Positions 27,005 through 35,241 of a stretch of DNA of 64,000 nt are shown here, piece after piece; position 1 is the first letter of the stretch; each line of letters starts with the position of its first letter. Source of the DNA: CAZIZT01 sp964544085 (GTDB lineage Bacteria > Campylobacterota_A > Desulfurellia > Desulfurellales > Hippeaceae); assembly GCA_964544085.1 (NCBI GenBank), contig CAZIZT010000038.1, forward strand, positions 8,638 through 72,637, written 5' to 3'. A program made the translations under genes and the position numbers. The notes beneath the pieces are model-generated. The model made no database searches, was not told the origin of the DNA, and saw nothing but the letters and a program-made list of their open reading frames with translations.

Positions 27005-27448
27005 CTACCTGAGTTTAACCTCAAGTACCGGTTTTGAAGACATTCTCATTACTTTTTCCGTTACGCTACCGAACATGAAACGCTCTATGCCACTTCTTCC
27101 GTGAGCACCCATGACAATAAGGTCAATCTCATTTTTATCGGCAAACTCAACTATCTTCTTTGCCGCATCACCTATCTCAATTACCACCTCTACATTGTCA
27201 TTCAAATTATACCTGTTTCTTAAATGTTCAATTTCCTTGAGCGTCTCCTCTCTCATGGCATTGATTATCTGCTCAACCGGCAAAGAAGGAACATATCCCA
27301 CTGCAGTGTTCAAATCGGTTATACAGTGATAGATGTACAACTTCGCATCAAACTTGTCAGCCATCAGCTTCGCATACTGCAATGATTTTTCGGAATTTTC
27401 TGAAAGATCAATAGGAGCAAGCACCTTCTTAATCACAATCTCCTTCAT
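27005..27448 (-). CDS. Universal stress protein (UspA family)
   Basis: A 147-residue single Usp domain beginning IKKVLAPIDLSENSEKSLQ, with the ATP-binding signature near the C-terminus (GAHGRSGIERFMFGSVTEKV). It is therefore of the ATP-binding type. The ATG at 27448 follows GGGGTGAGAT. It ends the minus operon that contains asd. A second Usp lies at 36752. Confidence 0.93.
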   Translation of the reverse strand: MKEIVIKKVLAPIDLSENSEKSLQYAKLMADKFDAKLYIYHCITDLNTAVGYVPSLPVEQIINAMREETLKEIEHLRNRYNLNDNVEVVIEIGDAAKKIVEFADKNEIDLIVMGAHGRSGIERFMFGSVTEKVMRMSSKPVLEVKLR

Positions 27449-27476
27449 ATCTCACCCCTTCATCAACATAATAGGT

Positions 27477-28487
27477 TTAGTTACCCTGAATAATCCTCTC
27501 AGCTATCTGAATGGCGTTTAACGCTGCCCCTTTGCGTATTTGATCGCCAACCACCCATAGTGAAAGCCAGTTTGGACCATTCAGATCCTGCCTAATTCTA
27601 CCCACCTCGCAATCGTCTCTACCGCTTACATATAGAGGCATAGGATATATGCCATTTGCAGGATCATCAACAACTTTCACACCGGGAAACGCATCTATGA
27701 GCTCTCTTGCCTTCTCCGGTGTAATCTCATCCTCGAACTCGATAGTCAAAGCCTCCGAGTGGGCTCTAAACACCGGTATTCTAACGCATGTTGCCGATAC
27801 GATAATCCTATCATCGTGCATAATCTTTCTTGTTTCGTTGATGGTCTTCATCTCTTCCTTTGTATAAGCACTGTCAAGAAAAACATCTACCTGCGGTATA
27901 ACATTGAATAAAAGCTGATAAGGAAACTTCTCAACAGGGATATCCCTCCCGTGCACCCACGCAACAACCTGTTTTTCAAGTTCTTGCATAGCAGAAGCTC
28001 CAGCGCCTGACGCAGCCTGATACGTTGAAACAATCACACGCTTAATCCTGGAGTAATCATAAAGCGGTTTTATAGCCATAAGCATGATTATGGTCGTGCA
28101 GTTGGGATTGGCAATTATACCTTTATGCTTAAAGATATCATCAGGATTAATCTCAGGCACCACAAGTGGTACATCCTTCTCCATTCTGAAAGCTGAGCTA
28201 TTATCTATTACTACCGCTCCCGCTTCAACCGCGTAGGGCGCAAACTCCTTACTCCTGGAAGAACCAGCTGAAAAGAGGGCTATATCGATGCCCTTGAAGG
28301 AGTCCTTTGTGGTTTCCTGTACTTCAATTTCCTTATCCCTGAATAGTACCTTCTTGCCAGCCGAGCGTTTCGAGGCAAGCAATCTCAACTCACCGACGGG
28401 AAAGTTCCGCTCCTGAAGAATTTTTAACATCTCCTGTCCTACGGCACCCGTTGCACCCACGATCGCAAGATTGTACTGTTTAGCCAT
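27477..28487 (-). CDS. asd: Aspartate-semialdehyde dehydrogenase
   Basis: Reduces aspartyl-phosphate to aspartate semialdehyde for the lysine/diaminopimelate, threonine and methionine pathways. The 336-residue protein has the NADP loop GATGAVGQEM (11-20), nucleophile Cys 130 in NPNCTT, and Arg 241/His 243 in VFRAHSEAL, so it is catalytically complete. I start at the ATG at 28487; the in-frame TTG two codons earlier is less likely. It follows a paralogue without the active-site Cys by 12 bases. Confidence 0.97.
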   Translation of the reverse strand: MAKQYNLAIVGATGAVGQEMLKILQERNFPVGELRLLASKRSAGKKVLFRDKEIEVQETTKDSFKGIDIALFSAGSSRSKEFAPYAVEAGAVVIDNSSAFRMEKDVPLVVPEINPDDIFKHKGIIANPNCTTIIMLMAIKPLYDYSRIKRVIVSTYQAASGAGASAMQELEKQVVAWVHGRDIPVEKFPYQLLFNVIPQVDVFLDSAYTKEEMKTINETRKIMHDDRIIVSATCVRIPVFRAHSEALTIEFEDEITPEKARELIDAFPGVKVVDDPANGIYPMPLYVSGRDDCEVGRIRQDLNGPNWLSLWVVGDQIRKGAALNAIQIAERIIQGN

Positions 28488-28499
28488 TAGCAAGCCCCC

Positions 28500-29519
28500 C
28501 TACAGATATTCCTTAACCAGTAGATCCACGATTCTCAGTATATTAATCGACGATCCACCACTTAAATTGTCTGCAACTATCCACATAGACAGAGCATCCG
28601 GGTACTCATCGTTGAGTATTTTGAGCCGCCCGATGGAGATGTAGTCTTTACCCACCATATCAACAGGCGTTTTATAAGATCTGTAATCCCTTTCAAGCTG
28701 ACACCACCTGGCTTTCTTTAATGTTTTAACTACAGCATCGGGTTTGAATTGTTCCGAAAGCTCGGCAATCACATACGCGCCATGTGAGCTAAAAACCGGT
28801 ACATACACACTGTTGACCACAATCCTCAAACCATCATCACCTAAAATCCTTTTTACCTCACCAGCTATCCTTTTTTCTTCGGCACAAAAACCCTGCTTAT
28901 CTATAACACCTGCCTCGGGGATGCAATTAAACGCAATTCTTCGCGGTAACCTTCCAGCTGTCTGCTTTGCATAGTCGAACTCAAACCAACTACGCGTCTG
29001 ATTCATCAACTCTTCCACTGCCTTCATGCCCATGCCGCTAACCGCCTGATAGGTTGAAACAACCACCCGCTCAATCCCAAACTCCCTCTCCAATACGGAA
29101 AGCGGACTGGAAAGCATTATGCTAACAGGGTGTGGCGATGCAATTATGCCCCTGTTCTTATATAGCTCTATATCGTCGGAATTGACGCCGGGCACAACAG
29201 TGGGTACATCCGGCTCAAAGACAAAAAGACCACTACAATCAATCACAACTGCGCCACTCTCTGTGGCTTCCTCAGCAAATTGCCTGCTCACATCGATGCC
29301 AGCAACAAAAACGGCAATATCCACATCCTTAAACGCAAGTCTATCCAACGAATCCACGTATATCTCTTTCGAAGAAAACTCCAGCGTTTTCCCTATGGAG
29401 TCATCGCTGCCAAGAAGCTTCAACTTCTTAATGGGAAGATTACTCGTTGATAGTGCGGAAACCAACTCTCTGCCCACTGCGCCAGTGGCACCTACTATGG
29501 CGAGACTGCAATTCCTCAC
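28500..29519 (-). CDS. Asd-like protein lacking the catalytic cysteine (USG-1 type)
   Basis: The 339 residues align over the whole length with the downstream Asd: GATGAVGREL at the N-terminus and STYQAVSGMG in the middle. At the active site GIIASPHPVSI replaces GIIANPNCTTI, putting Pro 131 where Asd has its nucleophilic Cys, and VFSSHGAYV replaces VFRAHSEAL, losing the substrate Arg but keeping His 246. It cannot work as a normal dehydrogenase. USG-1-type Asd homologues are known in gammaproteobacteria; their role is unknown. A regulatory or subunit role with the adjacent Asd is possible. GTG start behind GGGGG. Confidence 0.88.
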   Translation of the reverse strand: MRNCSLAIVGATGAVGRELVSALSTSNLPIKKLKLLGSDDSIGKTLEFSSKEIYVDSLDRLAFKDVDIAVFVAGIDVSRQFAEEATESGAVVIDCSGLFVFEPDVPTVVPGVNSDDIELYKNRGIIASPHPVSIMLSSPLSVLEREFGIERVVVSTYQAVSGMGMKAVEELMNQTRSWFEFDYAKQTAGRLPRRIAFNCIPEAGVIDKQGFCAEEKRIAGEVKRILGDDGLRIVVNSVYVPVFSSHGAYVIAELSEQFKPDAVVKTLKKARWCQLERDYRSYKTPVDMVGKDYISIGRLKILNDEYPDALSMWIVADNLSGGSSINILRIVDLLVKEYL

Positions 29520-29548
29520 TATAACCCCCTGTTTTTATTACCGTAACT

Positions 29549-29577
29549 TACATATATTATTTTTAAGAATTTCTCAA
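29549..29577 (-). promoter_or_regulatory. Possible promoter for the Asd-like/asd/usp genes
   Basis: Minus strand: TTGAGA (29572-29577), 17-base spacer, TATGTA (29549-29554), in the 54-base gap after pth. Predicted start about 29542, ahead of the GGGGG site of the GTG at 29519. Confidence 0.4.
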
Positions 29578-30137
29578 GCCTTTTTGTTGTAGGTGCTCAT
29601 GGCGTGCTGAAGACCATTCCTCATTATATCAACTACCGCTTCGCGGGCTTTATCCACCATCTCTCTTACAATGGGTAGATCCTCTTTATCAAACTCACTG
29701 AGCACATATTTTGCAGCATCATCGCCCTTTCTACCGATACCCAGCTTCACTCTGATAAAATCCTGAGTGCCGAGAAGCTCTATCACGGAAGCAACACCTC
29801 TGTGCCCGCCACTCGACGAATTCTTCTTTATACGAATGCGACCCAGGGGCATATCGATGTCGTCGTGGACTACAATCAGCCTATCTGGCTGTATACCATA
29901 ATGGCTTACAAATGCCCTAACACTCACACCACTTGCATTCATGTAGGTTAAAGGTTTCAATACCAGCACATCCTCGCCATCAAGCTCGAATCTGCCCACC
30001 AGACCCCTTATTGCGCTGTCGGATCGGAAATAAAAACTAAAAAAAATGGACAGCAGGTCGCATACCATAAAACCCACATTGTGGGGTGTAAATGCGTACC
30101 TGCTGCCCGGATTCCCCAGACCCACAACACCGAACAT
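29574..30137 (-). CDS. pth: Peptidyl-tRNA hydrolase
   Basis: Releases tRNA from prematurely dropped peptidyl-tRNA. Its 187 residues open with VVGLGNPGSRYAFTPHNVGF, containing Asn 9 and the catalytic His 19, then VVHDDIDMPLGRIRIKKN with the catalytic Asp and GGHRGVAS. It lies 7 bases after rplY, the conserved ctc/rplY-pth pair. Confidence 0.97.
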   Translation of the reverse strand: MFGVVGLGNPGSRYAFTPHNVGFMVCDLLSIFFSFYFRSDSAIRGLVGRFELDGEDVLVLKPLTYMNASGVSVRAFVSHYGIQPDRLIVVHDDIDMPLGRIRIKKNSSSGGHRGVASVIELLGTQDFIRVKLGIGRKGDDAAKYVLSEFDKEDLPIVREMVDKAREAVVDIMRNGLQHAMSTYNKKA

Positions 30138-30144
30138 GAATGGG

Positions 30145-30765
30145 TTATCCTTCCGTAGCCTCCTGCTTCTCTTCCTCTTCTGTAACCTCTTCCAGTTCCT
30201 CTTCCGCTTCCTCGGTCTCTTCTTTTACCTTTCCAACAATTGCTACAAGCGTGTAATTCTTGGAGGACTTGATCTTAACGCCTTCGGGCATTTCAAGATC
30301 GAAAACGTGAATAACATCACCTATATCAAGGTCGCTAATATCAACCTCAATCTCCTTCGGTATAGCCTCAGGGAGCGCAACAACCGTAATACTCTTTCTG
30401 GGCTGATACAGATCACCGCCAAGTTTAACGCCTTTAGCCTCACCAACAAGCTTAATAGGCACATCAACAGTAATTGGCTGGCCCTTGGTAAGTTTGTAGA
30501 AATCGATATGAACAATCTCATCTGTCACTGGATGCCACTGGATAGATTTAACAACCACCTCATACTTCTCGTCGCCCTTCACATCCAGCTCAAATACATC
30601 GTTTCTATTGCTTTTTCTCAATATGCTCATTAACTTGGATTTATCCAGCGCGATATGCTTATTCTCAAAATTCGCACCGTAAATCACACCGGGCACCTTG
30701 CCTTCCCTTCTCAACTTCCTGGCGAGTTTCGGCTTAACCTCTCTAACTTCTGCCGGGATAATCAT
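30145..30765 (-). CDS. rplY: 50S ribosomal protein L25/general stress protein CTC
   Basis: A 5S rRNA-binding protein of 206 residues: N-terminal L25 domain (about 1-90, with REGKVPGVIYG) plus a C-terminal beta domain and a long acidic Glu/Thr tail. This is the long CTC form rather than the short E. coli L25. The ATG has GGAAGCG in front. It lies between prs and pth, as ctc does in Bacillus. Confidence 0.95.
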   Translation of the reverse strand: MIIPAEVREVKPKLARKLRREGKVPGVIYGANFENKHIALDKSKLMSILRKSNRNDVFELDVKGDEKYEVVVKSIQWHPVTDEIVHIDFYKLTKGQPITVDVPIKLVGEAKGVKLGGDLYQPRKSITVVALPEAIPKEIEVDISDLDIGDVIHVFDLEMPEGVKIKSSKNYTLVAIVGKVKEETEEAEEELEEVTEEEEKQEATEG

Positions 30766-30792
30766 CGCTTCCTAACCTCTCTCTCTTGATTT

Positions 30793-31728
30793 TTATTCAA
30801 AAATGGCGCTCAACGACTCTTTGTGATAGACCCTTCTGATAGCTTCGCCGATCAAAGCACCCACAGAAAGCACCCTAATCTTATCCGTTGGAATTGGTCT
30901 GTCAAATTTTATGGTGTTCGTTACAGCAAGCTCCTTAAGTGGCGAATTGTTTATCTTTTCTATAGCGTTGCCGCTTAATACAGGATGAGTGCAACAGGCA
31001 TAGACCTCTTTGGCACCCTCTTCGTAGAGCGCAGCGGCAGCATTCGTCAGAGTACCTGCTGTATCAACAATATCATCAACGATAATTGCAGTTTTGCCTT
31101 TTATGTCGCCGATTATGTGCATTATCTCGCTTACATTGGGTTTGGGTCGGCGTTTATCAATTATGGCTATTGTGCATCCGAGTTTCTTTGCATAGTAGCG
31201 CGCCCTCTCCACGCCGCCAGCATCCGGTGACACAATCACCATCTCATCAGCGCCAAGCTTTCTAATATACTCAAGTAGAATCGGCGATGCATAGAGGTGA
31301 TCAACAGGGATATCAAAGAAACCCTGAATCTGTCCGGCGTGGAGATCCATAGACATTACCCTATCTGCACCTGCTGTGGTAATAAGATCAGCCAGTAATT
31401 TAGCAGAAATAGGAGCTCTCGGCACAACCTTTCTGTCCTGGCGTGCATAGGCATAATAGGGAATCACCACATTTACCGATCTTGCACTGGAGCGCTTCAG
31501 TGCATCCAGCGTTACAAGCAGTTCCATAATATTGTCGTTAACCGGTCTTGAAAGTGACTGTATTATAAAAACATCGGCTCCACGCACACTTTCGTCTATC
31601 TGGACATATATCTCACCATCGGCAAATCTGGAGATCTCCGCCTTAGCGAGAGGTTTTCCAAGATAACTACTGATCTCCTTTGCAAGCTCAATATTCGCAG
31701 TACCACTTATAAGCTTTAGATCTATCAT
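30793..31728 (-). CDS. prs: Ribose-phosphate pyrophosphokinase
   Basis: Makes PRPP for purine, pyrimidine, His, Trp and NAD synthesis. The 311-residue protein has the class I features: RFADGEIYVQI, the flexible loop YARQDRKVVPRAPISAK and the PRPP-binding VDDIVDTAGTLTNAA. It starts 27 bases after tRNA-Gln and is probably co-transcribed with it. Confidence 0.97.
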   Translation of the reverse strand: MIDLKLISGTANIELAKEISSYLGKPLAKAEISRFADGEIYVQIDESVRGADVFIIQSLSRPVNDNIMELLVTLDALKRSSARSVNVVIPYYAYARQDRKVVPRAPISAKLLADLITTAGADRVMSMDLHAGQIQGFFDIPVDHLYASPILLEYIRKLGADEMVIVSPDAGGVERARYYAKKLGCTIAIIDKRRPKPNVSEIMHIIGDIKGKTAIIVDDIVDTAGTLTNAAAALYEEGAKEVYACCTHPVLSGNAIEKINNSPLKELAVTNTIKFDRPIPTDKIRVLSVGALIGEAIRRVYHKESLSAIFE

Positions 31729-31755
31729 TATCCATCACTCACTCTTTTTGTTATA

Positions 31756-31829
31756 TGGCTGGGGTGGGTGGACTCGAACCACCGATCGAGGATCCAAAGT
31801 CCTCTGCCTTACCGCTTGGCTACACCCCA
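31756..31829 (-). tRNA. tRNA-Gln (anticodon UUG)
   Basis: A complete 74-base cloverleaf with encoded CCA: acceptor UGGGGUG/CACCCCA, anticodon stem GAGGA/UCCUC with loop CUUUGGA (anticodon UUG), and T arm GGUGG-UUCGAGU-CCACC. It lies between spoVG and prs on the same strand. Its 5' end touches the U-tract of the spoVG terminator, and a promoter lies inside that terminator. Confidence 0.96.
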
Positions 31830-31881
31830 AAAAAAAGACTGCAGCCCCTAAAGGAGTCTATCCAAAGTATGGGGCGCAGTC
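31829..31881 (-). terminator. Intrinsic terminator after spoVG, abutting tRNA-Gln
   Basis: Minus-strand stem: 31876-31881 with 31837-31842, and 31871-31875 with 31844-31848 (one bulge, loop of about 22 bases), followed by eight U residues ending at the first tRNA base. It lies 13 bases after the spoVG stop. Confidence 0.7.
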
Positions 31882-31883
31882 AA
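31855..31883 (-). promoter_or_regulatory. Promoter for tRNA-Gln/prs, inside the spoVG terminator
   Basis: Minus strand: TTGACT (31878-31883), 17-base spacer, TAGACT (31855-31860). Predicted start about 31848, i.e. 19 bases before the tRNA. The -35 box overlaps one arm of the terminator stem and the -10 box lies in its loop. Confidence 0.6.
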
Positions 31884-31893
31884 CCGGTTAGAA

Positions 31894-32175
31894 TCAGGCG
31901 TTTTCTTCCTGCTTCTTTTCAGCAAGAACCTTCTCGTACTCACCAAGAACGGCGTCTTCGAGCTTCTTTCTCATCTCGTTGTTCAGCGGATGAGCCACAT
32001 CCTTGAAGCTACCATCCTTCATTTTCCTTGAAGGCATGGCAACGAAGAGCCCTTTTTGACCATTGATAATTTTAAGGTCCCTTACAACAAACTCGTTGTC
32101 AAAAATAACAGTTGCAAAACCTTTCAGTTTTTCATCACCCTCAATCGGGCTTACCCTTACCTCTGTAATCTCCAT
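31894..32175 (-). CDS. spoVG: SpoVG family RNA/DNA-binding regulator
   Basis: The 93-residue protein begins MEITEVRVSPIEGDEKLKGF and contains the family signature GLFVAMPSRKMKDGSFKDVAHP with a charged C-terminus. In Firmicutes and Borrelia SpoVG binds nucleic acid and affects virulence and sporulation genes; its role here is not known and need not involve sporulation. It lies 5 bases after ispE. The ATG follows AAGGTAAG. Confidence 0.95.
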   Translation of the reverse strand: MEITEVRVSPIEGDEKLKGFATVIFDNEFVVRDLKIINGQKGLFVAMPSRKMKDGSFKDVAHPLNNEMRKKLEDAVLGEYEKVLAEKKQEENA

Positions 32176-32180
32176 AAGGC

Positions 32181-33041
32181 TTACCTTCCTTTTTTCGAGA
32201 AATTTACTCTTTTAAAGAACACACCCCATGAGACCAATAGATCTTCAATCCCCCTCTCGTCCGCTTTCACCTCCGGATTAATTATTGAAAACATACTGGA
32301 GCCGCTACCGGACAGTAGCGCGTTGCCAAAGTGTCTGGTTAACACAGATTTAATATCCCTCAACCGACCAAATTCCTTAAGGACCACCCCTTCGAGATCG
32401 TTACACAGGTAAGGCATGATGTCTTCAAGATCACACCTTTCCCCTATGATAACAAAAGGCATTTTATTTATACATTGCTTTTTTGTCAATACTAATTTTG
32501 AATAAATTGTTGACGTTGATATGCTTATAGGCGGTATTGCTAAAAAAATTGAATAGCCCTCTGTGTTGCAGGTTAACTCATCGATAATCTCTCCTCTTCC
32601 AGTAGCTATAGCAGCCGGAGAATCGTAGAGAAAAAATGGAATATCACTGCCTAAAGTAGCCGCAATAGTATAAAGCTCATTGAAGGTAAGAGGAAAATCG
32701 AACATCTCATTTAAAAGCAGTAATGTAGCTGCAGCGTTCGAACTGCCACCACCCAAACCGCTTCCCGGTGGTATACGTTTTTCTATCTCTATTCTCACCT
32801 GTGCTCTTATGCCGGATCTTGAGAAAAACTCATCGGCTGCTATGTAAGCAAGATTGTTTTCGTTGTTCAACTCATCCATTGTGGTAAGTATATCAATCCC
32901 CGGCGTTGGCTTAGGTTTCACTTCAACAGTATCAAAGAAATCAATTTTATGCATCAGGGTGTATATTTCGTGAAACCCATCACTGCGTTTGTTCAAAACA
33001 TATAGAAACAGGTTAACCTTTGCGGGCGATTTTATGATCAA
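32181..33041 (-). CDS. ispE: 4-diphosphocytidyl-2-C-methyl-D-erythritol kinase
   Basis: GHMP kinase of the MEP isoprenoid pathway, 286 residues. The ATP-binding PPGSGLGGGSSNAAATLL near residue 92 and N-terminal SPAKVNLFLYVL are diagnostic; the C-terminal GHMP motif is LLSGSGSSMFSI. It overlaps the deaminase gene upstream by 4 bases and precedes spoVG. Confidence 0.95.
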   Translation of the reverse strand: MIIKSPAKVNLFLYVLNKRSDGFHEIYTLMHKIDFFDTVEVKPKPTPGIDILTTMDELNNENNLAYIAADEFFSRSGIRAQVRIEIEKRIPPGSGLGGGSSNAAATLLLLNEMFDFPLTFNELYTIAATLGSDIPFFLYDSPAAIATGRGEIIDELTCNTEGYSIFLAIPPISISTSTIYSKLVLTKKQCINKMPFVIIGERCDLEDIMPYLCNDLEGVVLKEFGRLRDIKSVLTRHFGNALLSGSGSSMFSIINPEVKADERGIEDLLVSWGVFFKRVNFSKKGR

Positions 33042-34297
33042 AATACTGCTCCAAGCTTCTTGGCGATTCTTTTTACTTCAAATACTATCTCGTCCTTATC
33101 CACAGTTGTAAACTCGCCATCCTTATAGACTACCTTGCCATCAATTATCACACACCTAACATCACGCGAGTTTGCCGCATAGGCAAGATAGGAGTACGGG
33201 TTGTACATGGGGATGGCTTCAAAGGAGTCAGTAGAAATCACTACAATGTCAGCCTTATAACCAGCACTCAATTTACCCGAATTTTCAAACAGGGAGTTTG
33301 TGCCTATAGCAAGGCTCTTTTTAGCACCCACTACCGTGCTATCCCTCGATAGCGCTTTCTGTATAAGACTCATTACCCTTAACTCTTCGATTATATCAAG
33401 GTTATTATTGCTCGCCGGTCCGTCTGTCCCTATAAATATATCAATTCCCATTCTTTCCATCTTATACATGGGTGCAATACCGCTTGCAAGCTTCAAGTTG
33501 CTCTGGGGTACGTTAACCACACTGCACCCTTTTGCCTTCATCATTCTTATATCATCATCACTACTCGCAACGCAGTGAACAAGATAGATGTCCTTATCCA
33601 AAAGACCTGTCTCTTTAAGCACATCCATGGGTCGTTTGCCCTTTGTTCTCATAACAGTAGTTATCTCCTCGGAGCTTTCATTCACATGTATCTGAACAGG
33701 AGAACCATCATCAGCAGCATCAGCAACAAGCCTTAAACTCTCCTCTGATAGCGTATAGGTGGAATGGGGCGCATAGCTAACCTTTATCGTTTCGGATTCA
33801 AACTCCCTCTTCAGTGCTTTTGTCTTCTCTATTGCCTCCCTGGCACTTGATGCATCCGGCGTTTTAAAATCAAGGATTCCCTCACCAATCATAGCCTTCA
33901 TACCGATACGCATAGCCGCTCGAGCTACCTGCTCTTCATAAAAGTACATATCCGCAAAGCAAGCCGTGCCGCTTCTTATCATCTCAAGCATAGACAGGCT
34001 GGAGCACCAATACACCATTTCAGAATCCACATACTTGGCTTCCGCTGGAAAGATATGATTGTTCAGCCACTCCATAAGGTTGAGATCATCGGCCATGCCC
34101 CTGAACAGGCTCATGGCAAGGTGCGTATGAGCATTACAGAATGCTGGAAGAACAATACAGTTATCCGCATCAATAACCGTATCGACTTCTGCTTCAATTC
34201 CTTTCTCTAAAGAAACAATACGATCATCCTCCACCAACACATCAAGGTGACCTTCCTTCTCACCCAGGCAATATCCGTTTTTTATAAGCAAACTCAT
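33038..34297 (-). CDS. mtaD: Amidohydrolase, 5'-methylthioadenosine/S-adenosylhomocysteine deaminase type
   Basis: The 419-residue metal-dependent hydrolase has the HTHL metal site (FCNAHTHLAMSLFRGM), HSTYTLSEE, the EXXH-type VHCVASSDDDI region and GTDGPASNNNLDI. This pattern matches MtaD/SsnA-like deaminases acting on adenosine derivatives. Its start overlaps the purine nucleoside phosphorylase gene by 4 bases, which supports a purine-salvage role: deamination followed by phosphorolysis. The exact substrate (MTA, SAH or adenosine) is not settled by sequence. Confidence 0.85.
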   Translation of the reverse strand: MSLLIKNGYCLGEKEGHLDVLVEDDRIVSLEKGIEAEVDTVIDADNCIVLPAFCNAHTHLAMSLFRGMADDLNLMEWLNNHIFPAEAKYVDSEMVYWCSSLSMLEMIRSGTACFADMYFYEEQVARAAMRIGMKAMIGEGILDFKTPDASSAREAIEKTKALKREFESETIKVSYAPHSTYTLSEESLRLVADAADDGSPVQIHVNESSEEITTVMRTKGKRPMDVLKETGLLDKDIYLVHCVASSDDDIRMMKAKGCSVVNVPQSNLKLASGIAPMYKMERMGIDIFIGTDGPASNNNLDIIEELRVMSLIQKALSRDSTVVGAKKSLAIGTNSLFENSGKLSAGYKADIVVISTDSFEAIPMYNPYSYLAYAANSRDVRCVIIDGKVVYKDGEFTTVDKDEIVFEVKRIAKKLGAVF

Positions 34298-35103
34298 GTC
34301 AAACCCTCGAAAAATCTATTTAAAACAGCCGAAAGCTTTTTTGATGCAGCCCTTGCCTGTTTTATAATCTCGTTAACATCCGTTTTTGCCATGCAATCCG
34401 GCCTGTTCACATTGGTTATTACTGAAATAGCGGCACAGTCAACACCCATATGATTCAGGGCAATAACCTCTGGCACTGTCGACATACCAACAGCATCAGC
34501 ACCTATCATTCTTAGAAAACGTGTCTCTGCCGGTGTTTCTAAACTGGGCCCCGGTATAGCCACATAAACTCCCTCTTTCAGCTCTATACTTTCGTCCATT
34601 GCCGCCTTTTTCAATCTATCTATCAAATCCGGAGCGTATGGTTGACTCATATCTGGAAAGCGCTCACCCAGCTCATCAATATTGACTCCACGCAAGGGGT
34701 TAGATGGAATCATGTTTATGTGATCCCTCACAACCATGAGATCCCCCTGCTTAAACAGGGGATTCAGTCCACCAGCCGCATTGGTTAGCACAATAGCTTT
34801 GGCTCCAGCAAGGGCAAGCAGACGCACAAGAAACACTACCTCCGATGCCGGATAACCCTCGTAATAATGGAAACGCCCATTGGCTACAACGAGATTGCTA
34901 CCAGATAGGTTGTACGAATCAAAATGCCCCTTGTGGGATGGTGCGGTTGCAACAGGCATGCCCGGTATCTCATCGTAACGCACCGAGGTTAGCTTTTGTG
35001 CATTTATCTCTATCTCAATGCCTGTGCCCGTAACAACAGCATAATCCAGATGTCCTACGAGTTCAACCAGCCTATCCCGAGCTCTTTGAAGTCTGGCAAA
35101 CAT
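34294..35103 (-). CDS. punA: Purine nucleoside phosphorylase
   Basis: Cleaves purine nucleosides with phosphate. The 269-residue trimeric-class enzyme has GRFHYYEGYP, TNAAGGLNP and GPSLETPAETRFLR followed by GADAVGMSTVPEV. I start at the ATG at 35103, which has GGAGG eight bases upstream. A TTG 18 codons earlier would add a Cys-containing stretch, but those codons overlap the predicted promoter, so I reject it. Coupled to the downstream deaminase gene. Guanosine/inosine or MTA preference is open. Confidence 0.88.
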   Translation of the reverse strand: MFARLQRARDRLVELVGHLDYAVVTGTGIEIEINAQKLTSVRYDEIPGMPVATAPSHKGHFDSYNLSGSNLVVANGRFHYYEGYPASEVVFLVRLLALAGAKAIVLTNAAGGLNPLFKQGDLMVVRDHINMIPSNPLRGVNIDELGERFPDMSQPYAPDLIDRLKKAAMDESIELKEGVYVAIPGPSLETPAETRFLRMIGADAVGMSTVPEVIALNHMGVDCAAISVITNVNRPDCMAKTDVNEIIKQARAASKKLSAVLNRFFEGLT

Positions 35104-35128
35104 AGTACGAGCCTCCGTTTTACAGGCA

Positions 35129-35157
35129 CTTTTACCACAAAGAGTGCATTTTTTCAA
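35129..35157 (-). promoter_or_regulatory. Promoter for punA-mtaD-ispE-spoVG
   Basis: Minus strand: TTGAAA (35152-35157), 17-base spacer, TAAAAG (35129-35134) preceded by TGG (extended -10). Predicted start near 35122, about 20 bases before the punA ATG. Confidence 0.5.
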
Positions 35158-35206
35158 GCTGACAGGCTTTTATGGAACGATCTTCCCAAGCATCACAAAG
35201 GTAAAG

Positions 35207-35235
35207 TTTACATCACTGTGCCAGTATGCTATAAT
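35207..35235 (+). promoter_or_regulatory. Promoter for the membrane protein at 35242 (predicted leaderless)
   Basis: TTTACA (35207-35212), 17-base spacer, TATAAT (35230-35235). Six bases separate the -10 box from the GTG at 35242. Divergent from the punA promoter. Confidence 0.7.
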
Positions 35236-35241
35236 CATTGT

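Noticed and set aside
35104..35157. Cys-containing N-terminal extension of purine nucleoside phosphorylase (TTG start)
   Set aside because: The codons coincide with a -35/-10 pair, and the ATG at 35103 has a strong GGAGG at correct spacing.
34996..35241. Upstream extension of the open frame of the small membrane protein
   Set aside because: It crosses the divergent promoters and the punA coding region and adds residues unlike the family.
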